Below are positions 23,155 through 33,953 of a DNA stretch of 64,000 nucleotides, in pieces. The notes beneath the pieces were generated by a model, which made no database searches, had not been told where the DNA came from, and was given only the letters and a program-made list of their open reading frames with translations. Location of the stretch: contig WHUX01000141.1 of the NCBI GenBank assembly GCA_015179025.1, positions 62,001 to 126,000 on the forward strand, written 5' to 3'. Position 1 is the stretch's first letter, and each line of letters begins with the position of its first letter. The DNA is from Terfezia claveryi. Lineage: Eukaryota > Ascomycota > Pezizomycetes > Pezizales > Pezizaceae. The position numbers and the translations under genes were made by a program.

Positions 23155-23935
23155 CCCAGTGCACTCTCGAGATATCCCCCATCTATATGCGGAGACATAG
23201 CTAGCTAGGTACGTGAACTCGCCAGAAAACCAGCGGACTCTATGTGAATGTATAGCTAATTGCTCTTAGAACTCCGCCAGTGCAGTTCCGATATATCCCC
23301 AATCTATATGCGCAGACACAGGTATAGCTAGGTACGTGAACTCGCCAGAAAACCAGCGGACTCTATGTGAATGTATGTCTAATTGCTCTTAGGACTCCCC
23401 CAGTGCAAGACATAGCTAGGTACGTGAACTCGCCAGAAAACCAGCGGACTCTATGTGAATGTATAGCTAATTGCTCTTAGAACTCCGCCAGTGCAGTTCC
23501 GATATATCCCCAATCTATATGCGCAGACACAGGTATAGCTAGGTACGTGAACTCGCCAGAAAACCAGCGGACTCTATGTGAATGTATGTCTAATTGCTCT
23601 TAGGACTCCCCCAGTGCAAGGCATAGCTAGGTACGTGAACTCGCCAGATAACCAGCGGACTCTATGTGAATGTATAGCTAATTGCTCTTAGGACTCCGCC
23701 AGTGCAGTTCCGATATATCCCCAATCTATATGCGCAGACACAGGCATAGCCAGGTACGTGAACTCGCCAGAAAACCAGCGGACTGTATGTGAAGGCATAG
23801 CTAATTGCTCTTAGGACTCCGCAAGTGCACTCCCGAGATATTCCCCATCTATATGCGTAGACATACCTAGGTACGTGAACTCGCCAGCAAATCCACGGAC
23901 TTTATGGGAACGCATAGCTAATTGCTCTAGTAATA
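23155..23935 (-). repeat. FB1 right-arm satellite array
   Basis: Inverted copy of the left-arm satellite with about seven units starting GTACGTGAACTCGCCAG, spaced alternately about 90 and 120 bp. Units are more uniform than in the left arm. Confidence 0.85.
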
Positions 23936-24571
23936 GGCATTGCTAATGGCAGTGGATGACTACATCAGCCAGCAATTGGGTAGCTCTAGGTATGTGCAGT
24001 CTCGCGATATCAGCGTTCTGTTGTTAATAGCTATATGGATATTATTAGATCAAAGCACGGCGATAACGACTTTGCAGACGGCTCAGATCAGGGAACCGCT
24101 AGGATTTTTGGAGGCATATACGCAGGATGAGTTCAAGTGGGATGCATGAGAGAATGGTTCGTTGGAAGTGCATCTATAGCTCAGCTATGTATATAGAAAT
24201 TCAAACGTACATAGTTCTTGCAATGTATAGCTGCTATCACCTCCATGCTCTGAGTGCACACAGTGGTTTGCCTATCAGGTAGTTGTGCCAGGGCGTCGAT
24301 GTTAAAGACACGCATCACGGCGGCACCTCAGAAAACACGGCGCCAGGGCGGTACCTTCCAAGACATAGCGTCAGAGCTCGTTCCTGATGATTGTGCAGGA
24401 ACGTCAGGGTCAGGTGGAGGACCATGTGGTGCCAGCGTCAGCAGGCAGCCTGTGAAGAGCCGGCGTCGGGGAGACAGAGAAACAGCGGAGAGCGCCGGTA
24501 ACTGGCAGTTTGTCATTAGTGGCACCGAAGGCGTCAGGCGCCATAAAGGCAAACTATATTCCTTTGTGATG

Positions 24572-24720
24572 ACCACTATCTACGCCAACAAGTACAAGCA
24601 GAAAAATTAGCTATAACAACTATCCCAGGCAAGGAAAATCCAGCGGATATTCTTACCAAGATTACGCCCATGGTTACCATTAAAAAATGGCAAGACCGGT
24701 GGATGAGATTGGCAGAGTAG
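24572..24720 (+). pseudogene. Copia1 RNase H, C-terminal end
   Basis: After the FB1 element the frame resumes (HYLRQQVQAEKLAI, then PGKENPADILTK, KKWQDRWMRLAE, stop TAG at 24718). GKENPADILTK is the conserved C-terminal block of Copia polyproteins. A polypurine tract AAAGGAGGG abuts the 3' LTR at 24739-24747. Confidence 0.85.
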
Positions 24721-24747
24721 AGGAGGGATTGGCAGAGTAAAGGAGGG

Positions 24748-25006
24748 TGTAGGAAATACTCTTCCAATACATGTGCAACCATGTGAGTACATGTGCAACC
24801 ATGTGAGTACGTCAACAACATATGGACATAGAGGCATGTGGATAAGAAGGCATATGACAAGCATGTGTGAATACGGAGGAGATATGTATATATAGACTGC
24901 TAGAACCCTTAAAGCAGAGATATAGATCAAGCAAGCAATACATCTCTCTTACAGATCAATCCCCAATATCTACGTTCATATATCCTAAGATCTCATAATC
25001 CTTACG
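24748..25006 (+). repeat. Copia1 3' LTR
   Basis: 259 bp, same as the 5' LTR plus one extra 20-bp tandem copy (ACATGTGCAACCATGTGAGT near 24770-24809). Ends CCTTACG followed by the GATGC target duplication. Confidence 0.9.
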
Positions 25007-25048
25007 GATGCCCTCAAGCTCATCGTCAAAGGTAGCACTAGACGACAT
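25007..25048 (-). pseudogene. Start of the split kinase gene (first 12-13 codons)
   Basis: On the minus strand, ATG at 25048-25046 opens MSSSATFDDELEG. After removing Copia1 and one GATGC copy, this frame continues without a shift into the left flank (IESFEDSENLSAAGYGG at 15334 and below) and on to the kinase N-lobe. The continuity of frame across the exact TSD is strong evidence that Copia1 jumped into this gene. Sequence beyond 25048 would be the promoter and 5' UTR. Confidence 0.8.
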
Positions 25049-26424
25049 TGTAGATCAAATACCTATGGTAATTTATGAGTTGTATAACAAACTCTTTGCA
25101 TCAGGTTTAAATATATATAGTGCTAATGTCTCAATATCTACCGCGCAAGCTGAGCGGTGAGAGGGAAAGTCACGGTGTGACGTACATTATACAGTCCCAA
25201 ACCAAAAATCTAGGTGCAATTGGTGTATACGGTATACAATCACATACAAAGCAGTTCCACAAGACCAAGAGCGTCAACACTAACCAAGGCTATTGAATGC
25301 AAAGTCCGGTTACGGGTACATAAAGGCCAACAAACCGCTAGATTAGTATAGTACCGGTACCTCCGTATTTGAGAGTCCTCTGCAGGGCCGAAGTGTAGCC
25401 TAGTTATGACAGAGTGGACAGGGCCTAGGGGCCTCGCTCTTTTCAGCTTTAGTATACGGTCGCAGATATCTCCTGTTGCAGCCCTTCAGAATATATATCG
25501 CTTCCACTTTCAGATAAGATATCAATGTACACACATGGATTGAGAATAATGTTTCATCGTCGCTTTCACCAAGCAACCTGGCCAGTAATAATAGTTTAAT
25601 GCATTGTTAGGTGATTGCAATGAGCAAATGCGGCAGTGCAATGCATTGAATGCGACCCCACAGATGCGGCTCTTTAGGAACCTTGGTGGGTTTTTTTTTT
25701 TTTTTTGAATTTTGAATTTTGGGGTCTGTGCAACCCGAGGCTATGAGACGGCAACCTTGGTGGGTAATTTGCATTTTTTTTATTAATGGTCTATACCCCA
25801 AAGTAATTAAAAGCTTAAGCTTAGGCTGCTATAAAGTGCTTGACAAGCCCATGTCTAAGTTCACACTCTAAGCCTGGCCGAACCTACTGCCCTGTTGCCA
25901 AAAAATTACCGATTCATGAGTGTCATGTCCAACTGGAACTGGAAGCAGGTCGGATTATAAATGAGGGTACTGGATCCATATCGATATATATTGTCAAAGA
26001 GCGAAGCTAAAATTGCTGAGCTGCTATTAACAGATGTTAGGCATGACACAGAATACTAGCTGGCGGGGAGAACGAAAAAAGCCCACGTATAGCATGAGAT
26101 GCACCTTCGTTCAAAACTTCTCCTCGCTGGCTATCACCGGTATCCTACGAATACAGTTTAAAATCCCTAGGCATCGCAGCAAGTATTGTTCGGTTTACGT
26201 CATATAGGGCCAACGACTGGAAATCTCCGTCGACCGTTACCCTGAACCCAGGCTTTCTGCACCCCTCAAAACAGAAAAATCTACATACAGCCCCATACAC
26301 TTGGAATTGGTCACACTCTTCGAGTTATGGGTACTCTAGTAGTTAACACAGTTACAAGCGAGTTTTGCAATGTTGTCTCCAATTCTACCACTCCATTTAA
26401 CAGTATAGCTGGATTGATACCACA
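25049..26424. other. Spacer: former kinase promoter side, LINE tail insertion
   Basis: Upstream region of the split kinase gene. No other gene recognised. It contains the 61-bp LINE tail listed at 25692. Confidence 0.45.
25692..25752 (-). mobile_element. 61-bp LINE family A tail with 13-bp TSD
   Basis: A T run followed by GAGGCTATGAGACGGC, the family A terminal box, is bracketed by perfect AACCTTGGTGGGT at 25679-25691 and 25753-25765. It is one of the shortest retrotransposition products that can still be proven by its TSD. Confidence 0.85.
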
Positions 26425-26526
26425 GGCAAGATGGCCGAGTTGGTTATGGCGCCAGGTTAAGGATCGCATCCTTAGCACCACATCCTGGTAGGGAAACCTG
26501 CGTGGGTTCAAGTCCCACTCTTGTCA
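26425..26526 (+). tRNA. tRNA-Leu(AAG) with a 20-nt intron
   Basis: Folds as a class II tRNA: acceptor GGCAAGA / TCTTGTC with one G-U pair, D stem GCC/GGC, anticodon stem CCAGG/CCTGG with anticodon AAG at 26459-26461, long variable arm (TAGGGAAACCTGC) and T arm GTGGG-TTCAAGT-CCCAC. An intron of 20 nt (26463-26482) lies one base after the anticodon, the canonical position. The discriminator is A at 26526, as needed for leucine. A T-rich Pol III terminator follows (TTTTTT, 26530-26535). The A and B boxes are intact, so it should be functional. Confidence 0.9.
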
Positions 26527-29236
26527 CTAATTTTTTGCACTTTTTAATTAACTCCACTGATTTTGCTCTCGCTATTCAATATTGCTAGGGCCAGCTTTGG
26601 TGGTGCCTTTCCAGCAATCTCGAGCGGGCTGACGTCGGGTCCAGGCTCGCCACGAACTAGATTTAGAATTGAGATTCTCTGCTACAGGTAACGCAAGCTC
26701 AACCGTTGTTGTATGGTATTATTGAATGGTTAAAATGGAGCTGCGCAAAGATTTGCGTGGTTCCAGGAGATTGGTTGTACGATGTATTCGCCGGCTCGAT
26801 GTTCGATGTTAATTCCCAGAAACTTTCGATCTCACTTCTGGATTGCTCTTCTCCCGAACTAGCTTTTTTTTTTTCCTGTTATTAACCTCTGACTTGCTGA
26901 CTGTGAAGGGCACCTCTCAAACCCCATGCCAAAACAAAAAACTGGCCATAGTCAAAATATTTGGGACCGAAAAACTTTCTCGCTCCTGCAAAATTAGCGT
27001 GGATTCGTCTATCCCACCTATCCCTTCAATGAGTCGTCAATTCAACACCTCCTACTGAACTTCAGACGCATAGCATAGCCGTTGGGGTGTGAGATTTCCT
27101 GGTAGGCAGGCATGAAGTTGGAACGTTTGCCGGGTGAGGGGGACTGAAGGGCCTCTTTGAAATTGATCGGAGGTAAAGAACATATACCGTCCTCAGAAAT
27201 TATACGAAGTTATGCCCTAGGACGAAGGAACGAGAGGTTTTGAGGACGTTCATATATCAGTTTACGCGGTTAGGTGTCATGTGGGGCGACCTGTTGCATT
27301 CGCTGCAAGTTTGCACGAAGCAAGCTGCTATCTAAGAGCGGGGTCACTGATGGTAATGGGGAGATTGACATTTGGTTCAGGGGACAATGCTTATCTAGAT
27401 AAAGGATTTCTCGGATGAAGCCTTCAGACAGTGGAATACTAGTTTACGATGTCATACATGCAATACGCGGGTTGATGCAGGACAAGGTCTACAGTGGATG
27501 AGTAGAGGCGCCTGGAGAAAATTGATGTTGGTGTGAACATGGATTCACCTGACATTCACAGGGTGTGTTTAATTGGGGATCACATACCACCTCCTTACTC
27601 AAATAGGATGACAGCTGCGGGGTTCTTCTTTGCAACAATAATAATAGTTGGTATCAAGAATTCTGGACATTTTTCAAACACAACCTAACTTTGAATAGAT
27701 AGTATACCTATGTCTGGATATCCGCGGATATAAGAGGGGAATTATGGTATACCTCCGGAAGTGAAGGTTAGAAATAGAATGGAAAAGAAAAAGCACGGGT
27801 ACTTGCACAAAGGAATTCCGCTTGGAGTGCACAACATTAGGCAATGACAAGTTTGCCTAAACCTAGACCCGTGGATTTTCACACACTATGACACCCGGGA
27901 TCCGTGATGGATACTGTACCTACGTGTACTTCTATCCCTCGCAATCTTTATTTGATTAATTGATCCATTGGGATACGAGGAGGAGAAGAATTAAACCAAA
28001 GAATAAAAATTAAAAAAAGGCTGGATGTACCTAGAGGAAAAAGGGTACAGAGCTCACTACCTAGCCTCCTCATTTCCTCCGATGTGGATGTGACCCCCCC
28101 CCCAAAAAAAGCACCTATTGCAATCCTCACCCTAGCCGTCCCTGCCGCCGATACGAGGTCGAATCGTCAGAGGCTTGCCGGGATTTTATCTCCATTAGTG
28201 TCTTTTTTTCAGCTCGTTTCGGCTTTGATAATGTTCTTGTCAGCCGCCGCCACCCCAACCCCAGCCTCGCCTTTTTTCTGGCCTTCCCTGATGGCATGCT
28301 TCTGTCCGGGTATTGATTGTGCGAACACAGGTGTGAATTTTCCCGAAGCCAGGGGGCCAGGGCTGCTGTTGCCCGTAGATCTAGACCTAATTCGACAGTG
28401 ATGCCGCTTTTTTCCAATTTGAAGTTGTTTATTGCTTGGAACGGGGTTGGTTTGTTTTAGGTAAGGACGCCAAGAGGTAAAACTAACGAAACGAAAAGCC
28501 ACTGCCAAAAAAAGGCGAGAAGGAGTACCGGTACCGTAGTCTGGCTGCACACATACTCCGGGATTTCGTACTCCGTAGGTGCCAGTAAACAGAGCTAAGG
28601 ACACCTAAACAAACAGGGGTCTAGGTCGTGACACGGTAAGCTACTGTTAGGTGTCAGGGAAAAGGAAAAGGGGGAAGAGACGTGGGCAGGAAATCCATAT
28701 TCTTGCCGTTGAAGCTGAAGGCCCAGCGAGATGCGTGCTTAGCTGAAGTTGTTGCGTGCAATTGCATTCGTTTTATTTTAGGATATTGACGCGATACAAT
28801 TGACATGGTGAACGAATGATCAACGGATGCATAATGCGGGAATTGATCAGGCATTTAGTTGCTTGTCAGCAGGCCTTGAAATCACATGAGAACAAAGAGG
28901 TGCACGATGATTGGCTGCGGTAGCATCACGATAATCATTGACACTGGGATTGACATTTAATACACGCAAGAACACACGGACACATCAAGAGAAACCCACA
29001 CTCCACACCTCGCCCGCTAGCTCCATGTTTCCCCTAGCCTTTCACATTAAACTAACCCGTAAAAACAACTCCCAAGATATCGGATCGCTAGAATTGACAT
29101 GCAAGAAGATGCTAAACAGATCAGAAAAATATGACTAGAAGAAACAGGATAACCAAAGATGAATATTAGAGAGGCACGGTAGAGGAATTAGGAAGCTGTT
29201 TTGACACCAAAAAAAAGACACAGTAGAAGACGTCAT
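26527..29236. other. Spacer with unassigned open frames
   Basis: No gene that I can support. Overlapping frames at 28084-28401 (plus) and 28209-28604 (minus) have no family match. The last 300 bp contain the 3' UTR of hex1. Confidence 0.4.
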
Positions 29237-29809
29237 TTAAAGCTTGTGGGCCAGGTGAACGACCTTGTAGTCAACAGCCAACTCCTTTCCGTGGTCGGAA
29301 ATAACCAATACCCTAACGGCACCAGAGCCCTTTCCGAAGGCCTCCCTCAACTTATTCCAGAGATTTCCCTGGTCAACGACCTTCAATCCCTGCTTGATCT
29401 CACCAGACTCGGTCATGGCGACGAGCTTTCCGTCGTCACGGATGTCAATGAGTCTGTACTGCTTGAATACTGGGCCCAAGAGGGAGTGGAGGACAACAGA
29501 TGGAGATGGGTGAGAGACAACACATGGCTCCTCATGGAGTTGCTTGGTGAAGAGGTCAACACCGAGGTATCTGTGTTGACCGGTCTGAGCAGAGGTGGTG
29601 ATACGGATGATCTGGCATGGACGGTGTTGGAGAATAACCAAGTCACCAATGCGGATGTGATGGCAAGGGATCGTAAAGGTGGAAGCCTTAGGGGCGTGAA
29701 CAGAGGAGACGTGAGTGGCAGACTTGTTCTCCTTGTGCGCCTTCACTCCATGAGAGGAGCTGGTGGAGTGGGCATAGGAGTCCTCATCGTAGTATTCGTG
29801 CTTGGCCAT
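29237..29809 (-). CDS. hex1: Woronin body major protein Hex1
   Basis: A 190-residue protein that self-assembles into the crystalline core of Woronin bodies, the peroxisome-derived plugs that seal septal pores after wounding in Pezizomycotina. The core from about residue 45 is unmistakable: TIPCHHIRIGDLVILQHRPCQ, TGQHRYLGVDLFTKQLHEE, GPVFKQYRLIDI and VRVLVISDHGKELAVDYKVV, the two-domain fold related to eIF5A. The first 44 residues are Ser/His-rich and variable, as in homologues. The C-terminus is AHKL; other Hex1 proteins end in a peroxisomal PTS1 such as SRL, so HKL is an unusual but plausible targeting signal. The start has A at -3 and G at +4. An H/E-rich decayed frame lies upstream (next entry). 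The frame is intact and the gene is likely functional. Confidence 0.95.
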   Translation of the reverse strand: MAKHEYYDEDSYAHSTSSSHGVKAHKENKSATHVSSVHAPKASTFTIPCHHIRIGDLVILQHRPCQIIRITTSAQTGQHRYLGVDLFTKQLHEEPCVVSHPSPSVVLHSLLGPVFKQYRLIDIRDDGKLVAMTESGEIKQGLKVVDQGNLWNKLREAFGKGSGAVRVLVISDHGKELAVDYKVVHLAHKL

Positions 29810-29879
29810 TGTATCGGTGATAGGGTAAGGAGGAGAAGTGTGAAGAAGTTTTTTGTCGTGGGAGAAGAGTTCTTTAACT

Positions 29880-30780
29880 TGAGTTCGGGTTTGTGTTTGA
29901 TGTGAATGTCCTTATACTCGTGAGTCTCGTGAGTGGTCTTCTTTGGAACTGGAACAAAGGTAGGCGGGTCGACCGTATAAGAATGTTCGGTGTGTGTGGT
30001 TCAGAGTAAGGGGTGAGGGCAACCTGGGGTTTATCTACTGTGTAGTGCTCCTCGATTTTGGTGTGGGTGATAGAATGCACTAGTGGCTGGGCAACCTGGT
30101 CGACCACGTAGTGTGCTTATGCGTGTTGTCTTGGTGGTGGTGGTGGTTGTTGTTGTTGTTGTTGTGCTTGTGCAGATGGACGGAAGGCAGCAAACGCTTG
30201 ACACCGTGGGCTTAATGGTGCTCTTTGACGAATCCGAGGACGACGAGGATGACGAGGACGTCGAGGAAGTCGAGGACTCAGACGACTTGGAGGAGCCAGT
30301 GTAAGGCCTGAACTCGCTCTCCTTGTGATGCGACTTCGTATGGACTAACGCAAGATGGTGATTATTGCCTTGGTGATGGTTATTGCCGTGGTGACTATGG
30401 CCAGGCAAATGCGGGAGATGGGAGGAGATTTTCTCCTTGATTCTCTCCTTGATGTCGTGTCCGTCAATGTGAAAATGCTTGTGATTTTCCTCGATGTGGA
30501 CGACCTCGACAGCGGAGGAGGTGGCTCAAGTGCGTCCCCGAGTGTGCAGAATGCGCAACTGAATGCGCAACTGACTGAGCATCCTCACGAGCAAAGCTAT
30601 CATGAGAGTGTGAAGACAGGAGGTGATCCTCACGATGCTCTTGCTCGTGATGCAGAGCGTCAGGCTCAATATGTTGGTCCTTAATGTGCTCCTCGTTATG
30701 CGTAGACTTGGTTGTCCACGCAGACCGGAGTACACTGGGAGGGATCGGTACTCGAGCGTCAAAATCCAGATTGGCTGATT
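29880..30780 (-). pseudogene. His-rich frame upstream of hex1, possible lost N-terminal extension
   Basis: Minus strand, directly upstream of the hex1 start. Successive frames share one composition rich in His, Lys, Glu, Ser and Thr: HNEEHIKDQHIEPDALHHEQ (about 30690), VVHIEENHKHFHIDGHDIKE (about 30500), PGHSHHGNNHHQGNNHH (about 30405), HLHKHNNNNNNNHHHH (about 30175), THTKIEEHYTVDKP and TTHETHEYKDIHIKHKPELK (about 29900). The frame shifts between these blocks and has a few stops. Some fungi make longer Hex1 isoforms by alternative splicing of a 5' exon. I infer this was such an extension, or a neighbouring His-rich gene, now broken. Introns or sequence errors are alternatives. Confidence 0.5.
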
Positions 30781-33700
30781 TCGGTTAGAATCCCCTGACA
30801 CTTGACTCTAATTAGAGACAAGTGGGATTCTACTTTGGGAAAGGGTTTTAGGGAAAGATTGTGGTTGGACACGTAAATGTCGGGGGACAGGGGAATAGAA
30901 TGGCTTGTGAATGTAGAATGAAGGGTTGAGAATGGGGAAGAAAAGAAGCTGTCAGCGGAAGTTAAAGAGCACGTCGGAGCTCGTCGTCCGGTGGAGAGCG
31001 TATCTAGTGGACGACTGCCGAGAGTGGGTGCCAATTGACTGCTCGGTTCCCGAAAAAATCACGTTGCAGTGACCTTGAAAGTGCAACGTGCAACGGGGGT
31101 ATAACATGCTGCGCCAAAGAGGCTGGTAAAAAGCGAGCCGTAAACATAGCACTGAAACTACTGAATATGAACCAACTCACGTGCCCCCACAATACAAATC
31201 CTTGTTTATTTGCTTAACCAGCCCCCCCAATTACCCGTTGGCATAAATCTGTGTACCCGTCACAGTGCCAGCTGCGTGGTATCATTCTATTCGCTGAGGT
31301 CCACATGCGGGATGTAAATATGTAAAACGGTGGTGGTTGGGTAATGCAATCTCCAACTCTGGAAGCAATCCCAATAATGATTGTGATAGGTACTGTCTGT
31401 CTTCCATTTCTGTTTATTGCCAAACCGCCTCCATTAACTGTAAACTTCTTCATGCGATAATTCATGGCTTCAAATCATTAGGTGATCTATCCAATGACGT
31501 GCCAATGCCCAGCGAAGACCCAAAACAAAAGCAGGAGGTCGGTTTCAAGGCCCAGGGGCCTGGGGTTGGTCAGCTCCCAGTCGACCTTGAATACGTCCCT
31601 AAATAGCTCAAACCGCGCGCGAAGCTTATCCTGATCAGCCAACAATTCATCAAGAAGGAAAGAATGGTGACACCTTGGCTGGTTTGAGCCGATCCCCTCC
31701 TGCACGAAATGTTATGCTGCAGTTGTGTGATTGGCTCAGGACTATAGCCCGGACTCGGTATCGCAGCTAAGGATTGGGGATCACCCACCCACCCATGACT
31801 AGCTGACTTCGGCTGGTGATAGCGATCGCTGTTATATCAGGATCGTCACTCTGAAGTTTGAGCGACTTCGGGAATATTGGGATATCACGTGCGCACTGCA
31901 CTACTGAGTGACAACTTGAACTCAGTAGCGATGTGATGTAACTGTACACCACAACCGTAACTACGAAGTAGGAGATTAAGGCGCTCTACCAGCATAGGCT
32001 ACAGAGATTTGTCGGGGAGCCGTGCTAGGAAACTCGACCCCAGAGTGCTAGGTCGAGAGCGTAGCTCCAAACTGCAACCAAATACTAGGCCTGCTGCATG
32101 TACCTTAATATTTGCCAGTGTATTTAGAGATGTATTTATCCTCTGCCCCTGCATGTACATAATGACAGTACTGTCATGCCAGTCATTCACCATGCTCGAA
32201 ATACGATGAGGCCTCATCTGAAAATATTCGCATTCATATTGCCACAGAAAGTAACCTTCACGAAATATTCTAGACAAGTGTAGCCCCTGGTTTTCATTTC
32301 CTTCCCCAGACTTAAATCCGGCCGTCGACCCCGCACGCAATTGAGACCTCATCGTGTAATTGTAGGACGGTAACGTCGTAAGTTCATTACAATCCACTCA
32401 AATGACATTGTTTATTACATGACCTGCGGAAGGTGGGGTAGGTCCTTTCCGAATGTACGATAACTTACGTGGTACGTGTACGGTTAACTACGTCTATTTT
32501 TATACCTTTAAGCTCAACGGGAATTGAATCGAACAAATGTGAAGAGAACATATGGGGCATCATGCAGATGAGTGCACTTAGGTTTCTTCGGGTGACCCTT
32601 AGCCTTTAGCTACAAACCGATGTAACACCCTAGTCAACTGACGATGAAGCTCCACATACCCGAAATACCAAACCTTTTGAGCGAAGTACCAGTAAGGAGG
32701 ATACATGCTTTTTTTCACCAATGACTTGGCTGCCGATATAATTCGATCGCCGATGTAACATGAAATGCGTTTCACGGCATGAACCAGCGGACCGTTTGCG
32801 TGCTGCAGCTGCAAGCGATGATTGGCACAGATGAATATACTGCATGCATAGCGATTAACTGCTTTGATGAGCACATTTTTTCATTGGCGGCCCTACCTAG
32901 TTGGAATTTCTAAGTACTTGGATATGTACTTCTGTGTTAAAATATTGTACAGATACTTGGAATTGTTGTCAATACCAAATTAGGAAGGTGGAATTACCAC
33001 ATGCGGAACTATATTACCTCCCTGGTTGGCGCAAGCCGCCAACCAGTTTATTTAGGCTCGCTATTAACACCTAGTAGATACGACTGTTTGAACAATTAAA
33101 TATCAGTCCATAGCTTGTTACTGTATGGGAAAAAGCACCAGACAACTTCAAGCAGAAGAAAAAAAAAAATGTGGCCATTAAAACCTGTCTTCGTTGCAAT
33201 GGCTGGCCCCGCAAATAGTTCGAAGTTATACTAGTGGAGCGGGTGCCTGAAACATGAGAGAAAGAATGACAGATATTCGCCGTTTTAGACCTAGAAAATG
33301 AAATTATTCCAATTTATATGCGGCATGTTTCAACAAGTACCTGAACCATGGCGAGCATGTAATTGGCGTTCTAGTTTCTCGTTGCTGGGGATCTAGTTCG
33401 CAAACAATAAGCTTAATATCAAGACCTATGTGTTATACCCACGGTATGTTGGAATTCGCTTGCCCGGCCCCATCTAGACCAAGATTGTAACTTATATGAG
33501 GCCTGACTTGGTCTTTGCAGATTCAATATACAACGTCTCAAAGGATATACAATGCGGGAGTCCCTAGATGCCAAGAAGCTACGTGCTTAAATAGAGGGAG
33601 TCAAGAAAAATGTGATCTCGCAGTTACACTCCACATTGGCAGAAGTAGGCTTCTAGTTTGGCCAAGATGTGGCTGTAACCTATAGCCGTAAGAAAAGTAA

Positions 33701-33953
33701 GTCGTAGCGCGTAGATTCTATGGAAAGTATATCACATCTAGGTCTCCTCGAGTAATATACTGTTATAGCCCGAAATGATTGGTTTTCAAATTTCACTGTG
33801 CGTGTCACCTCGATTCTGGGTTTAAGATCAGCCTTCGTTTAAAATGCCCCGTAGAGACAAATATTGTTACCTAAGTTGGCTTATTGAAGCGTTGACAGTG
33901 ATTGGACCCAATACAAGGTGGTAGGTCAGATTATGATTTCATATTAGCTATGG
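30781..33953. other. Spacer, nothing recognised except a hairpin
   Basis: Should include the hex1 promoter. Open frames up to about 130 codons (for example 31999-32397 minus) carry no motif I recognise. A strong hairpin lies at 33022-33046. Confidence 0.4.
33022..33046. repeat. Perfect 10-bp stem hairpin
   Basis: CTGGTTGGCG, loop CAAGC, CGCCAACCAG. It stands alone in AT-rich spacer with no T run behind it. It could be a terminator-like or small-element structure. Confidence 0.6.

Larger units (their letters stand above)
19278..24571. mobile_element. 5.3-kb palindromic (fold-back) element FB1
   Basis: A non-coding insertion in the Copia1 RNase H codons: the frame ends at RHIEHRYH and resumes YLRQQVQAEKL, with a 3-4 bp duplication (ACCA at 19274-19277 and 24572-24575). 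From about 19565 and 24366 inward the two sides are inverted copies meeting near 22330. Example pairs: GGAAGAGGAGCCCTCATGG (left about 21773; inverted right about 22830) and GCATCCCACTTGAACTCATC (left 20038; inverted right 24126). The arms hold arrays of a 90/120-bp satellite and an AT-rich minisatellite. The arms differ in substitutions, copy number and a MITE, so this is not a simple assembly mirror. No transposase frame is seen. Mobilisation would need enzymes from elsewhere. Confidence 0.85.
15336..25006 (+). mobile_element. Copia1: defective Copia retrotransposon with nested insertions
   Basis: Two LTRs (239 and 259 bp) bound a Copia-type internal region in the order gag, integrase, RT remnant, RNase H. 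The TSD is GATGC. Inside are a solo Gypsy LTR (16715-17213) and a palindromic element (19278-24571). The core of the reverse transcriptase is missing: the frame passes from the integrase tail (about 18490) straight to the stretch that normally follows the YVDD box. Many in-frame stops interrupt gag. The LTRs are identical apart from a 20-bp tandem duplication in the 3' copy. It cannot make its own RT and must have been mobilised in trans, or its LTRs were homogenised. Confidence 0.9.

Noticed and set aside
19278..24571. FB1 as an assembly mirror artefact
   Set aside because: Arms differ in copy number, substitutions and a MITE, and the insertion has a clean junction in Copia1. Long reads would still be the final proof.
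28084..28604. Overlapping plus and minus ORFs of 96-131 codons
   Set aside because: No motif on either strand; coding strand cannot be decided.
29201..29905. 234-codon plus-strand ORF
   Set aside because: It is antisense to the intact hex1 gene and has no match. The minus strand carries the conserved protein.
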